64,000 nt of DNA from JBBQER01 sp052148155 (GCA_052148155.1 JBKQIY010000166.1:43871-107870); one strand, 5' to 3'. Numbered from the stretch's first letter, positions 44,086 through 53,189 are shown. The notes: generated by a model from the letters alone, not told the origin. Numbers and translations are program-made.

Positions 44086-45825
44086 ATGACCGACACGTTC
44101 GAACGCACCCAACTCGACGGCAAGGACCGAGGCCAACTCTCGGAGATCGCCTCGGCGCTGGGCGTGAAGGCGGTCAGCCGCATGCGAAAAGCCGACCTCG
44201 TCGACGCGATCGTCGCCGCGACCGCCGGATCGAACGGGTCGGAGGCATCGAAACCGCGCAAGATCCGCTCGACCGTACCCGCGGGCGACGACCTCGCCTC
44301 GCTCGCCGACGAGCAGAATGCCTTAGCCGCCGCGCATGAACCGGTCGACGACATGGCCCTCATCCGGCGCCGACCGGGCGGGCCGCCGGACAACGGGAAC
44401 GGTTCCGCCCCGAGCCCGTCCACTTCGGCGCCGCCGACCACGTCAGATCCGGTCAGCGCACCCCAGACCGACGATGAGGACATCACCGCCGGCGACGACC
44501 GGTCGAACAACAGCGGCGGTTCATCGTCGCAGCCGCTGCAATCACGCGACGACGACGGGCAAGGCAACCGCACCCGCCGCCGGCGCCGCCGCGGTCGCGA
44601 TCGCGAACGCCCAGGGGGCGGTGTGAGCAGCGAACGCAGCGAACGCAGCGAACGCAGCGAGCCTCGAGAGGTACGCGAAGACTTCAGCGGCGACCTGATC
44701 GAACTCGAAGGCCTCCTCGACCTGCGCGACGAAGGCTACGGCTTCTTGCGCACGACCGGATACCTTGCCGGACGCAACGACGCCTACGTGTCGGCCTCAC
44801 AGGTTCGTCGTTTCGGCCTGCGCAAGGGCGACTATGTCAAAGGCGCGATCCGTCCTCCCGCGAGCACCGAGAAGTACCCGGCGCTGGTGCGTGTCGACCT
44901 CATCAACGGCATGACTCCCGAAGAGGCGCGCACCCGTGTTCGCTTCGAGGATCTCACGCCGCTGTTCCCCGATTCGCGGCTCCGTCTCGAACTCGACGAC
45001 GACCCGAGCGAAATTACCGGCCGCATCATCGATCTCATCTCACCGATCGGCAAGGGTCAACGCGGCCTGATCGTGTCGCCGCCGAAGGCCGGCAAGACCA
45101 CCATCATCAAACAGATCGTCTACTCGATCGAGCGCAACAACCCCGAGACGCACGTGATGGTGCTGCTCGTCGACGAGCGCCCCGAAGAAGTCACGGACAT
45201 GCGGCGCCACGTGCTGCGGGCCGAAGTCATCGCGTCGACCTTCGATCGTCCCTCCGACGAGCATTGCCACGTGTCGGAACTCGCGATCGAGCGGGCCCGG
45301 CGCCTTGTCGAGATGGGAACCGACGTCGTCATCATCCTCGACGGCATCACCCGTCTCGCCCGGGCGTACAACCTCGCGGCTCCCGCGTCCGGTCGGATCA
45401 TGTCAGGTGGTGTCGACTCGTCGGCGCTGTACCCGCCGAAAAAGTTTTTCGGGTCGGCCAGAAACGTCGAAGAAGGCGGCTCACTGACGATCCTCGCGAC
45501 CGCCTTGATCGATACTGGCTCCAAGATGGATGAGGTGATCTTCGAGGAGTTCAAAGGCACCGGGAACATGGAGCTGCGCCTCGACCGCCGAGTCGCCGAC
45601 CGGCGCATCTATCCGGCGATCGACGTCGAGCAGTCCAGTACACGCCACGAGGAGCTCCTCTTCGACCGCCGCGACCTGCAACAGACCTGGAAGCTGCGTC
45701 GTGTGCTGAACGCGCTCGACGGCGGCGCCGGCCTCGAGCTCCTCATCGACAAGCTGCGCAGCACGAAGACCAACGCCGAGTTCCTCAACGAGATCGCCAA
45801 AGCGCCGGCCGGAATGGCGGGCTGA
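44086..45825 (+). CDS. rho: transcription termination factor Rho
   Basis: 579 residues, longer than the roughly 420 of E. coli Rho. Rho_N helical domain at about 10-45. A polar, low-complexity insertion at about 55-195 is rich in Asp, Ser, Arg and Pro and includes repeated Ser-Glu-Arg, as in many actinobacterial Rho proteins. Next is the cold-shock-like RNA-binding domain (EGYGFLRT, residues about 215-285). The ATPase part has Walker A PPKAGKTT near 330, DERPEEVTDM and an RNA-contacting loop. It acts as a hexamer that ends transcripts. A hairpin follows the stop. Confidence 0.96.
   Translation: MTDTFERTQLDGKDRGQLSEIASALGVKAVSRMRKADLVDAIVAATAGSNGSEASKPRKIRSTVPAGDDLASLADEQNALAAAHEPVDDMALIRRRPGGPPDNGNGSAPSPSTSAPPTTSDPVSAPQTDDEDITAGDDRSNNSGGSSSQPLQSRDDDGQGNRTRRRRRRGRDRERPGGGVSSERSERSERSEPREVREDFSGDLIELEGLLDLRDEGYGFLRTTGYLAGRNDAYVSASQVRRFGLRKGDYVKGAIRPPASTEKYPALVRVDLINGMTPEEARTRVRFEDLTPLFPDSRLRLELDDDPSEITGRIIDLISPIGKGQRGLIVSPPKAGKTTIIKQIVYSIERNNPETHVMVLLVDERPEEVTDMRRHVLRAEVIASTFDRPSDEHCHVSELAIERARRLVEMGTDVVIILDGITRLARAYNLAAPASGRIMSGGVDSSALYPPKKFFGSARNVEEGGSLTILATALIDTGSKMDEVIFEEFKGTGNMELRLDRRVADRRIYPAIDVEQSSTRHEELLFDRRDLQQTWKLRRVLNALDGGAGLELLIDKLRSTKTNAEFLNEIAKAPAGMAG
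44629..44655 (+). repeat. 9-bp tandem repeat in the Rho insertion
   Basis: Three perfect copies of AGCGAACGC and a partial fourth encode Ser-Glu-Arg repeats in the disordered insertion of Rho. In-frame copy-number change would be tolerated. Confidence 0.7.
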
Positions 45826-45847
45826 TCCGCGGCGTTGTCGCAGGACT

Positions 45848-45864
45848 GGACCCCGAAGGGGTCC
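45848..45864 (+). terminator. hairpin between rho and rpmE
   Basis: GGACCCC and GGGGTCC form a perfect 7-bp stem with a GAA loop, 23 bases after the rho stop. No U tract follows. TACACT just downstream (45867-45872) could be the -10 box of rpmE, so this may separate two transcripts. Confidence 0.4.
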
Positions 45865-45881
45865 GTTACACTGGAGTCACC

Positions 45882-46106
45882 ATGCAGACCGAGATCCACC
45901 CCGACTACGTCGCGTGCCAAGTCCACTGCTCGTGTGGCAACGAGTTCACGACCCGTTCGACGGTTTCGACGCTGCGCGTGGAACTCTGCTCGGAGTGCCA
46001 TCCCTTCTATACCGGCAAGCAGAAGCTCGTCGACACCGGCGGCCGAGTTGAGCGTTTCGAGCGCCGCTACGCCAAAAAGAAGCCGACACCTCCCAAGCCG
46101 GCGTAG
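45882..46106 (+). CDS. rpmE: 50S ribosomal protein L31
   Basis: 74 residues. The zinc-binding form: Cys residues in CSCGNEF and CSECHPFYTGKQK make the four-cysteine site, as in L31 C+ types that store zinc. A GGAG site lies 6 bases before the ATG. Position right after rho is conserved in actinobacteria. Confidence 0.95.
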   Translation: MQTEIHPDYVACQVHCSCGNEFTTRSTVSTLRVELCSECHPFYTGKQKLVDTGGRVERFERRYAKKKPTPPKPA

Positions 46107-46114
46107 CCCACATC

Positions 46115-47044
46115 ATGGGTGAACCCGCCGCGTCGGCCGAGCCCCGCTACATGGGCGGCCAGGCGGTGCTCGAAGGCGTGATGATGCGCGGCGCGTCGAG
46201 TTGGGCGATCGCGGTGCGCCGACCCGACGGCGACATCGCAGTCGACGTGCGCGAGGTACCGGGCTGGTCGGACCGCTACGCCAACGTGCCGCTCCTGCGC
46301 GGCGTCATGTCGCTCGCGGAGTCGCTCGGGCTCGGATATCGCGCGCTCACCTGGTCGGCGAACCAGCAGGTCCCCGAGGAGGAACAGATCTCCGAGAAGG
46401 CACTGGGCTGGGCGGTGATCCCAGTCGCGGTGGTCTTCAGCGCGGTGTTCATCGTGATTCCCGCTTTGGCGGGGAAAGGTCTGTCGCACTGGTTTCACGG
46501 CTCGTTCCCCGTCGTCGAAGGGGTCGTACGGCTGACCCTGTTCGCCGGGTATCTCCTGTTGGTCGGATGCCTCAAGGACATCAGGCGCGTCTTCCAATAT
46601 CACGGAGCCGAACACAAGACGATCGCCGCGTACGAGAACGACGTCGAGCTGACTCCCGAAGTGGCACAACAATTCACGACCGCTCACGTGCGATGCGGCA
46701 CCAACTTCTTGCTCACGGTCATGGTCGTCGCCGTGTTCGTGTACTCGGTGATCCCACGCCCGAACCTGTGGTTCGTGATCGGCTCGCGCATCGTGCTCAT
46801 GCCGGTCATCGCCGGATTGAGCTACGAAGTGATCCGATTTGCCGCGAAGAACATGCATCGACGCTGGGTGCGCCGATGCATGCGACCCGGTCTTTTGCTG
46901 CAGCGGCTCACGACGCGTGAGCCCGACCTCGAACAGCTCGCGGTCGCCATCGCGTCATTGCGTGCAGTCCTCACCGCAGAGCAGACCGCAGAGGTCGAAG
47001 CCCGGGTCGGCCGTCGGGTCCCCGCCGTCGCCCCCGCTTTTTGA
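46115..47044 (+). CDS. DUF1385 family membrane protein
   Basis: 309 residues. The N-terminus MGGQAVLEGVMMRG is the DUF1385 signature. Four to five membrane segments follow, with FQYHGAEHKTIAAYE and VRCGTNFLLTVM between them holding conserved His, Glu and Cys. The family often lies between rpmE and prfA, but its function is unknown. It starts 8 bases after rpmE, so is likely co-transcribed. Confidence 0.88.
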   Translation: MGEPAASAEPRYMGGQAVLEGVMMRGASSWAIAVRRPDGDIAVDVREVPGWSDRYANVPLLRGVMSLAESLGLGYRALTWSANQQVPEEEQISEKALGWAVIPVAVVFSAVFIVIPALAGKGLSHWFHGSFPVVEGVVRLTLFAGYLLLVGCLKDIRRVFQYHGAEHKTIAAYENDVELTPEVAQQFTTAHVRCGTNFLLTVMVVAVFVYSVIPRPNLWFVIGSRIVLMPVIAGLSYEVIRFAAKNMHRRWVRRCMRPGLLLQRLTTREPDLEQLAVAIASLRAVLTAEQTAEVEARVGRRVPAVAPAF

Positions 47045-47075
47045 CCGGCCCGGAGCGTCTTCGGCCCTCAGCTTC

Positions 47076-47081
47076 TACACT
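47076..47081 (+). promoter_or_regulatory. -10 box (TACACT) 7 bases before a start
   Basis: TACACT ends 7 bases before the ATG at 47089, predicting a leaderless mRNA for the di-iron candidate and flavin-enzyme pair. Confidence 0.5.
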
Positions 47082-47088
47082 CGCCGCG

Positions 47089-48156
47089 ATGGTTGATATC
47101 CAGCTCACGTGGAGCGAGTCGGAGCTGCTCGCCGGCAATGATGTCGTCGAGCCCCTCATCGCCGGGGGCGTACGTTGTCACGGCGGTTTCGCCGGGGACG
47201 GGACGTACCTGTCGCCCCGTACCCGCAACCGAGTGCCGGCGATCCGGGCCTGGCAGCAGTCTCATCGCCAGCAGTTCGGCACCGAGATCCTCGATGCGCC
47301 GCTCGAGCTTTGGCCCGAGGTCTTCCCCAACGTCGCGCAATCGAAGTACCTGATTCGTCAAGGCGTACGCGAGCCGACCATCTCCGCGCTGACCCGGATC
47401 GGCACCGTCGAAGGTTTCGGATCGATGATCCGCTCGGTAAAAGTCGACCGGCTGCAGTCACACTTCGACGAGTCGATCGCCGGCACCGCGGTCGCGCATC
47501 TGCAATCCGGTCTTTTCGAAGCGCACGCGCGCGACGAAGCAGGATGGGAAGACGAAGGCGGACACAAGCAAATGTGGTTCGCGGCGCGCGACATCGCGTT
47601 CGAGTATCCCGTGTCCGATGACATGACCCAGGCAATGTTGGAACGGATGGGCATCGCGGCGCCCGGCGGCACGCCACCGACACCCGAACAGGCGCGGCGC
47701 AACGCCGAAGCGGTGCGCCGATTCCCTGAACTTGACCTTTCCCTCGAGATGATGCTGCGCCGGATGGTGGGGTTGCTTTTCATCGAGGTGTCGGCCTTCC
47801 ACTCGTTCGCCTGGGCCGAGGAAGTGCTCGCCGATGGCGACCTCGTCGCCGGAGACGGTGCGGCAGCTGCGCTCGTCAGTTACGTCCGTGCCGACGAAAC
47901 GCCTCACGTCGAATACTTGCGCACGGCGCTCACCGAGATGCGCGACCGGACGTTCGTCGGGGAGTCCGGTCGCCGGATCGCCGGCGGCCGAGTGGTCGGC
48001 GAGATCTGGGATGCCGCGCTGACCCAATCCTTGGGCGCGAATCGTCAGAACTTCGTGCGAACCGCAACGAACGAGGTCGAACACGCGTTGGAATCGCACC
48101 CGCGGCGCGCCGAGGTGCTCGAAGGATTCCACGCGCTCGGGTCGTCGGCCGCATGA
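47089..48156 (+). CDS. ferritin-like di-iron protein candidate
   Basis: 355 residues, mostly helical, start fixed by the TACACT box. The order Glu144, E156-x-x-H159 (EGGH), Glu233, E270-x-x-H273 (ETPH) is the four-helix di-iron ligand pattern of ferritin-like oxidases and oxygenases. FIEVSAFHSFAWAEE carries the third helix. No named family is recognised. It overlaps the luciferase-family gene by 4 bases, so the two probably work in one oxidative pathway. If the ligands are real, it should bind two irons and activate oxygen. Confidence 0.65.
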   Translation: MVDIQLTWSESELLAGNDVVEPLIAGGVRCHGGFAGDGTYLSPRTRNRVPAIRAWQQSHRQQFGTEILDAPLELWPEVFPNVAQSKYLIRQGVREPTISALTRIGTVEGFGSMIRSVKVDRLQSHFDESIAGTAVAHLQSGLFEAHARDEAGWEDEGGHKQMWFAARDIAFEYPVSDDMTQAMLERMGIAAPGGTPPTPEQARRNAEAVRRFPELDLSLEMMLRRMVGLLFIEVSAFHSFAWAEEVLADGDLVAGDGAAAALVSYVRADETPHVEYLRTALTEMRDRTFVGESGRRIAGGRVVGEIWDAALTQSLGANRQNFVRTATNEVEHALESHPRRAEVLEGFHALGSSAA

Positions 48157-49523
48157 AATTTGGGATTTTCTACGAGCATCAGCTGCCGCGTCCGTGGAAC
48201 GTCGACTCCGAGTACCGGCTGATTCAGGACGCGCTCGAGCAGATCGAGTACGCCGACCGGATCGGCATCGACTACGCGTGGGAAGTCGAGCACCACTTCC
48301 TCGAGGAGTACTCCCATTCGAGCGCCCCCGAAGTGTTTCTCGCCGCGGCATCGCAACGCACACGACGGATCCGCCTCGGACACGGCATCGTCCAGACACC
48401 ACCGGCGTTCAATCACCCCGCACGGATCGCCGAACGCATCGCGATGCTCGACCTCGTGTCGAACGGACGCGTCGATTTTGGTACCGGCGAGTCGTCGTCG
48501 GAGGCTGAACTCGGCGGGTTCATGATCGATCCCACCGACAAGCGCGCCATGTGGGAGGAGGGACTTCGGGTCGCGGTGCGTTGCATGACCGAAGAGCCAT
48601 TCACCGGACACTCGGGCGCGCACGTGACGATGCCGCCCCGCAACGTCATACCGAAGCCGCGTCAGAAACCGCACCCGCCGCTTTGGGTTGCGTGCAGCCG
48701 TCGAGACACGATTCATCTCGCGGCGCAGCACGGGATCGGTGCGCTCGCGTTCGCGTTCGTCGATCCGGAAGAGGCGAAATACTGGGCCGACGACTACTAC
48801 GAAACTCTCGCACGCGAAGGCGTCCCCATTGGCGACGCGGTGAACGCCAATCTCGCGTGTGTCACGACGTTCATGTGTCACGAAGACGAGGACGAAGCCC
48901 TACGGCGGGGGATCGAGGGCGCGAACTTCTTCGGATACTCGCTCGCGCACTACTACGTGTTCGGTCGTCATCGCCCGGCCCACACCAGCGTGTGGGAAGA
49001 GTTCCAGGCGCGTCGAGCCGAGCAGGGTTTCGACCCCGAGGCGGTACAGGCCGCGGCCGAGAACTCGGACCGGCTCGGCGCGAAAGTCGTGGAGCGCGGC
49101 GTCGGCGGCCTGCGAGGCGCGGTCGGGACGCCCGACCAGATCCGCGAATACCTCGCGCGCTACGAAGCGTGCGGTGTCGACCAGGTCATCTTCTGCTTCC
49201 AGGCCGGCAAGAACCGCCACGAGCACATCATGGAAGCATTGGAACTGTTCGGCCGCGAAGTGCTGCCCGAATTCGTCGAACGCGACGACAAGCTCCAGCG
49301 AGACAAAGGCGAAAGATTGGCGCCGGTCATCGACGCGGTCTTGGCGCGCAAGCCCGACACCGACCACCCGCCGTTACCGACCGCCGACTACGCATTCCCG
49401 GCCATGCCGCGCGCGATGGCAGATCGTGCCGGCAACGACGACTTCCAAAAGATGCTCGACGATTTCGCGAAGCAGTCCGCGGTCGGACCGGGCGGCATCG
49501 AAGGACTGTTCGGCAACCGATAG
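48153..49523 (+). CDS. LLM class flavin-dependent oxidoreductase
   Basis: 456 residues of the bacterial luciferase superfamily. KFGIFYEHQLPRPW opens the TIM barrel; YAWEVEHHFLEEYSHS, RIRLGHGIVQTPPAFNHP and RVDFGTGESSSEAELGGF are typical motifs around the flavin site. It probably uses reduced FMN or F420 with or without O2. It has an extended C-terminus. ATG overlapping the stop of the di-iron candidate. Confidence 0.85.
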   Translation: MKFGIFYEHQLPRPWNVDSEYRLIQDALEQIEYADRIGIDYAWEVEHHFLEEYSHSSAPEVFLAAASQRTRRIRLGHGIVQTPPAFNHPARIAERIAMLDLVSNGRVDFGTGESSSEAELGGFMIDPTDKRAMWEEGLRVAVRCMTEEPFTGHSGAHVTMPPRNVIPKPRQKPHPPLWVACSRRDTIHLAAQHGIGALAFAFVDPEEAKYWADDYYETLAREGVPIGDAVNANLACVTTFMCHEDEDEALRRGIEGANFFGYSLAHYYVFGRHRPAHTSVWEEFQARRAEQGFDPEAVQAAAENSDRLGAKVVERGVGGLRGAVGTPDQIREYLARYEACGVDQVIFCFQAGKNRHEHIMEALELFGREVLPEFVERDDKLQRDKGERLAPVIDAVLARKPDTDHPPLPTADYAFPAMPRAMADRAGNDDFQKMLDDFAKQSAVGPGGIEGLFGNR

Positions 49524-49558
49524 TCGAGCCGGGTTCGTCGCGCGTTGTGAAATGAATT

Positions 49559-49735
49559 TCAGATGTCTGGACATCGAGCCTGACCTGGCCATTTGCGCTC
49601 TGAATATTGTTGGTGCACTGGTTCTGGTTGAAATCGACGTCGCGAGCGACTTGCCGGGAGTTTGTCCACGCAACTTGTCCCAAAGCCGCACCATCTCGGG
49701 CGGCCTCGGCGCGTCCGGATGTCCAGACATCTGAA
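49559..49735. mobile_element. short element with 18-bp inverted ends (MITE-like candidate)
   Basis: TTCAGATGTCTGGACATC at 49559-49576 recurs exactly inverted at 49718-49735, around 141 bases with a more AT-rich composition than the neighbours. Each arm contains the near-palindrome GATGTC-2-GACATC. It lies between two convergent genes and encodes no transposase. A paired protein-binding site is the alternative. Confidence 0.4.
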
Positions 49736-49736
49736 T

Positions 49737-50303
49737 TTAGGTGCCGGGCGCCGGCCATTGCGGCTGTTGACATTGGCCGTTGCTTTGGACGTCGGCGAAG
49801 GCGGCGCCGCTGCCGTACGAGACACCATCGGTGTCGTTGTCGGTGATGCAGTACCAACGGCCGCTGGCGCTGCGGGTCACGAAAAACACGTCGTGGCGGT
49901 CCTGGGCGAGCAGGCCGACCAGACCGTCGCGGGCGTCGGCGAGGGGGACGATCTTGATGTTCGGCAGGAGCGGCGCCAGGCTCGTCGGTGTCACCGTCGT
50001 GAAGTCGTAGGTCTGGTCGTAAATCGATTTCGCCGCAGTGACCGCCGAGGTCAGGACCAGCTGCGCGAGCTGGTCGGCCGCGACCGGGTCGACGGTCCGC
50101 TTCGTCGGGACCCGCCGCGTGGTCGGGGTCGGGTGCGTGGTGGACGGGGTCGTCGACGGTCCGATCGGGGTCGTCGATCCCGTGTGGGCGGAGCTGGACG
50201 CGCACGCGGCGCCGGCGAGCGTCATGACCGCCACCAGGACCGCGCCGCAACCACGGAGCGGCCCGGGCCCAATGTGGCGTTCAGTCCATCGCGGCGCGCT
50301 CAT
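49737..50303 (-). CDS. small exported protein, possible lipoprotein
   Basis: 188 residues from the ATG at 50303, with a TACGAT box 9 bases upstream. A hydrophobic segment ends in LAGAACASSS, near a lipobox but with Gly at -3, so lipid attachment is uncertain. A Thr/Pro/Ser-rich stretch (about residues 40-70) follows. The C-terminal part (LTSAVTAAKSIYDQTYDFTTV, WYCITDND) resembles pilin-like or type II secretion minor subunits only faintly. No family assigned. Confidence 0.6.
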   Translation of the reverse strand: MSAPRWTERHIGPGPLRGCGAVLVAVMTLAGAACASSSAHTGSTTPIGPSTTPSTTHPTPTTRRVPTKRTVDPVAADQLAQLVLTSAVTAAKSIYDQTYDFTTVTPTSLAPLLPNIKIVPLADARDGLVGLLAQDRHDVFFVTRSASGRWYCITDNDTDGVSYGSGAAFADVQSNGQCQQPQWPAPGT

Positions 50304-50838
50304 CACAGCCCGATCGTAGAAGCATGTCCCCTCCAGGTCGGGGCACCGTCGCCCGGCTCGGCTGCGTCGTCGTGGGTGCGCACAACTCGACGTTGGGCGT
50401 CCGCCGGGTCGGATCGAGTTCGGCGTGCCTCGCCCGGACACGCAGTGCGCGTGCTGAACCACGGCGGGAGTGCATGCCGGCGCCGATCAGGAGCATGTCG
50501 GCGGCAAAGAGCGCGGCGCCTCGGTCTGCGGTGGGTTCGCAGCCGAGCGCGAAGCCCCCCGCCCGGGGACGGATCGGGAACCGTGTACGGGGGTCGCCGC
50601 CGCACGCGGCCGTCCTCGGCGACACCGTCGTGTCGAACGGTCGGGCTCGGCGACGACGGCGACGCGCTCGCAGGATCGCAGCTGCGAGTGCGACCCGCGC
50701 TCGTGTCCGTGATGCTGATGTCCATGTCTGGCGCCCGGGCATCGAAGCGTGCCCGCGCATCGTTGGATGTCGCCCGAGCCGGATCGCGGGAGTTGGAATC
50801 GCCTGGTCGCGTGCAGACCGACCGTTAGCCTGAACGGC
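50304..50838. other. 535-base stretch without a convincing gene
   Basis: Open frames exist on both strands, for example 50324-50833 on plus and 50281-50760 on minus. None has a recognisable product, and the compositions are Arg/Ala-rich like chance frames in GC-rich DNA. The 3' end holds the prfA promoter (TAGCCT at 50826). It may hold a decayed gene. Confidence 0.4.
50826..50831 (+). promoter_or_regulatory. -10 box (TAGCCT) of prfA
   Basis: TAGCCT ends 7 bases before the prfA ATG at 50839, the leaderless spacing, and fixes this start. Confidence 0.5.
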
Positions 50839-51900
50839 ATGTTCGAACAGCTCGGTGAGCTTGTCGCGGAGCTGGATCGACTCGAGACCGAACTCCCGGC
50901 GATACAGGCGTCAGGTGATCGTCGCGCGTCGCAGCTGGCCGGGCGGCGGTATGCCGAACTCAAGCCGGTGGTCGACGCGTGGCGGGCCTGGGATGCCACC
51001 AGTCGCGAGCTCGACGAAGCCAGTGAGCTGCTCGTCTCCGAAGGCGACGAGGAGATGCGTGAGTACCTCCGTACGGAGGTCGCCCAAAAGGAGGAACGCA
51101 AGGTCGAGCTGGAAGCCGAGATCAAAGAGCTGCTCTTGCCGCGAGACCCGAACGAGGGTCGCAATGTGATCGTCGAGATCCAAGGCGCCGAGGGCGGCGA
51201 AGAGGCGAACCTCTGGGCGGACGACCTGTACCGCATGTATCAGCACTACGCCGAGCGCCGAGGACTGAAGACCGAGGTGCTGTCGAGCCAGCCTTCCGAT
51301 CACGGCGGCTTCCGTGACGTGACGTTCATCGTGAAGGGCGCCGACGCCTGGGGTCGCCTCAAGTATGAAGGTGGACCGCACCGCGTGCAGCGGGTGCCCG
51401 ACACTGAAAGCCAAGGGCGGATCCATACGAGTGCCGCAACGGTGGCGGTCCTTCCCGAGGCTGAGGAAGTCGACGTCGAGATCGACCCGAACGATCTCGA
51501 GATTGACGTCTACCGGTCGACGGGACCAGGCGGTCAATCGGTGAACACGACCGACTCTGCGGTCCGAATCCGGCACGTGCCGAGCGGCCTGGTCGTATCC
51601 TGCCAAGACGAAAAGAGTCAACTCCAGAACAAAGACAAGGCGATGCGCATCCTGCGATCCCGCCTCCTTCAGGCCGAACAGGACAAGCAACACGCCGAGG
51701 TCAGCGCAGCCCGTCGCGAACAGGTCAAAGGCGGCGGTCGGTCCGAGAAGATCCGCACCTACAATTTCAAAGAGAATCGGGTCACCGATCACCGCATCGG
51801 ACTGACGGTGCATGCCCTCGACCGGGTGCTCGCCGGCGACCTCGACGAGATCGTCGACGCACTCGCGACCGATGAGCGCGAACGACAGCTCGGCGAGTGA
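50839..51900 (+). CDS. prfA: peptide chain release factor 1
   Basis: 353 residues, normal length for RF1. Recognises UAA and UAG stop codons and triggers hydrolysis through the GGQ loop, visible as TGPGGQSVNTTDSAVR near residue 230. EIQGAEGGEEANLWA and GPHRVQRVPDTESQGR are also typical. prmC follows 7 bases later and methylates the GGQ glutamine. Confidence 0.96.
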   Translation: MFEQLGELVAELDRLETELPAIQASGDRRASQLAGRRYAELKPVVDAWRAWDATSRELDEASELLVSEGDEEMREYLRTEVAQKEERKVELEAEIKELLLPRDPNEGRNVIVEIQGAEGGEEANLWADDLYRMYQHYAERRGLKTEVLSSQPSDHGGFRDVTFIVKGADAWGRLKYEGGPHRVQRVPDTESQGRIHTSAATVAVLPEAEEVDVEIDPNDLEIDVYRSTGPGGQSVNTTDSAVRIRHVPSGLVVSCQDEKSQLQNKDKAMRILRSRLLQAEQDKQHAEVSAARREQVKGGGRSEKIRTYNFKENRVTDHRIGLTVHALDRVLAGDLDEIVDALATDERERQLGE

Positions 51901-51907
51901 CCAGCCG

Positions 51908-52822
51908 ATGAGCATCGACTCGCCGAGTTGGGACACGACCCGCGCTGAGGTCGCGCGCCGACTTGCGGCGGCGGGGATCGTGACCGCGCAGGCCGAGGCT
52001 CGCTTCTTGGTCGAAGAAGTGTCGGGATGTGCTGCGCCGGACTGGCCGTCCATCGCCGACGAACAGCCGTCGGCCCGGGCCCGCGCCCGGCTGGCGCCGA
52101 TGGTCGAACGCCGCCTCGCCGGCGAGCCGTTGCAATATGTGCTCGGGTCCTGGTCGTTTCGAGGGCTCGATCTCATGGTCGACCGCCGTGTGCTCATTCC
52201 GCGTCCGGAAACCGAGCAGGTCGTCGAAGTCGCGCTCGAAGAAGCCCAACGGCGGGGGATGCGCCGCGTACGGCGGCGCCATCTGACACTCGTCGATACC
52301 GAACCTGGGTCCGCGGTTGCTGACATCGGCACCGGTTGCGGCGCGATCGCGCTCGCGCTCGACGCTGAACTGCCCGACGTCGTGGTCTGGGCCACCGACG
52401 TCAGTTCCGACGCGCTCGACGTGGCGCGCGCCAACATCGCGGGATGTGCGGCGACACGGGTCCGCACGTCGGCGGGCTCGTGGTTCGACGCGTTGCCGGA
52501 CGTGCTGCGGGGCGGGTTCGAGCTCGTCGTGTCGAACCCGCCGTACGTCGCCGAGCGCGAGATCGCCGGCCTCCCCGACGAAGTCGCCGACTACGAGCCG
52601 CGCTGTGCCTTGGTGTCAGGTCCGACCGGACGCGAGGCGCTCGAATATCTGTTGGCCCACGCGCGCGACTGGCTCGTGCCCGACGGTGTGCTGGTATGCG
52701 AGCTCGCCCCGCATCAAGCCGATGCCATGATCGAACGGGCTCGGGCATCCGACTACGTCGACGCGTTCGTGCGTCCGGACCTCGCCGGCCGACCGCGTGT
52801 CTTGGTGGCGCGGGCTGGATAA
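51908..52822 (+). CDS. prmC: peptide chain release factor N5-glutamine methyltransferase
   Basis: 304 residues. Methylates the GGQ glutamine of release factors with SAM. An N-terminal helical domain is followed by RPETEQVVE, the SAM loop VADIGTGCGAIAL and the catalytic SNPPYV motif. The order prfA-prmC is widely conserved. The start ATG lies 7 bases after the prfA stop. Confidence 0.94.
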   Translation: MSIDSPSWDTTRAEVARRLAAAGIVTAQAEARFLVEEVSGCAAPDWPSIADEQPSARARARLAPMVERRLAGEPLQYVLGSWSFRGLDLMVDRRVLIPRPETEQVVEVALEEAQRRGMRRVRRRHLTLVDTEPGSAVADIGTGCGAIALALDAELPDVVVWATDVSSDALDVARANIAGCAATRVRTSAGSWFDALPDVLRGGFELVVSNPPYVAEREIAGLPDEVADYEPRCALVSGPTGREALEYLLAHARDWLVPDGVLVCELAPHQADAMIERARASDYVDAFVRPDLAGRPRVLVARAG

Positions 52823-52915
52823 CGTCCTGGCTATGCGCGCATGTCCCGGCCGCAAACGACGTCGTGGCGCGAGGGTGAACGTTGCCCGTCCGGCCCGGCA
52901 CCAAGCGCGAACCCG

Positions 52916-53146
52916 ATGAGCGATGAACGGGGCGACGAACTCGACGTCGACGCGATGCTCGAACGGTTCCGTGCTCGAGCTGCCGCGGTCGAGCACCGGC
53001 CACTCCCGCCGGTTGCGGGCGAGGAGCGGATGCGGTTCATCGAGCAGGCCCAGCTCGACTTTCAGGACTTCGCGATCATCGGTGACGCGACCTGGACGTT
53101 CGTCGCCGGTGTGCTGACCCTGACCGTCGACCTCGGCCCGTCATAA
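52916..53146 (+). CDS. small hypothetical protein
   Basis: 76 residues from the ATG at 52916; an upstream ATG at 52841 is less likely. Acidic N-terminus (SDERGDELDVDAMLERFRARAAAVE), then a hydrophobic C-terminus (DFAIIGDATWTFVAGVLTLTVDL). No family is recognised. It lies about 90 bases after prmC on the same strand. Confidence 0.5.
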   Translation: MSDERGDELDVDAMLERFRARAAAVEHRPLPPVAGEERMRFIEQAQLDFQDFAIIGDATWTFVAGVLTLTVDLGPS

Positions 53147-53189
53147 CACGGCCGAGCGCCGATCCACGACAACTGAACCGCCAACGCCG

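Noticed and set aside
49662..50828. Long open plus-strand frame of 388 codons
   Set aside because: It runs antisense through the exported-protein gene, is Arg-rich and has no recognisable motif; such frames stay open by chance in GC-rich DNA.
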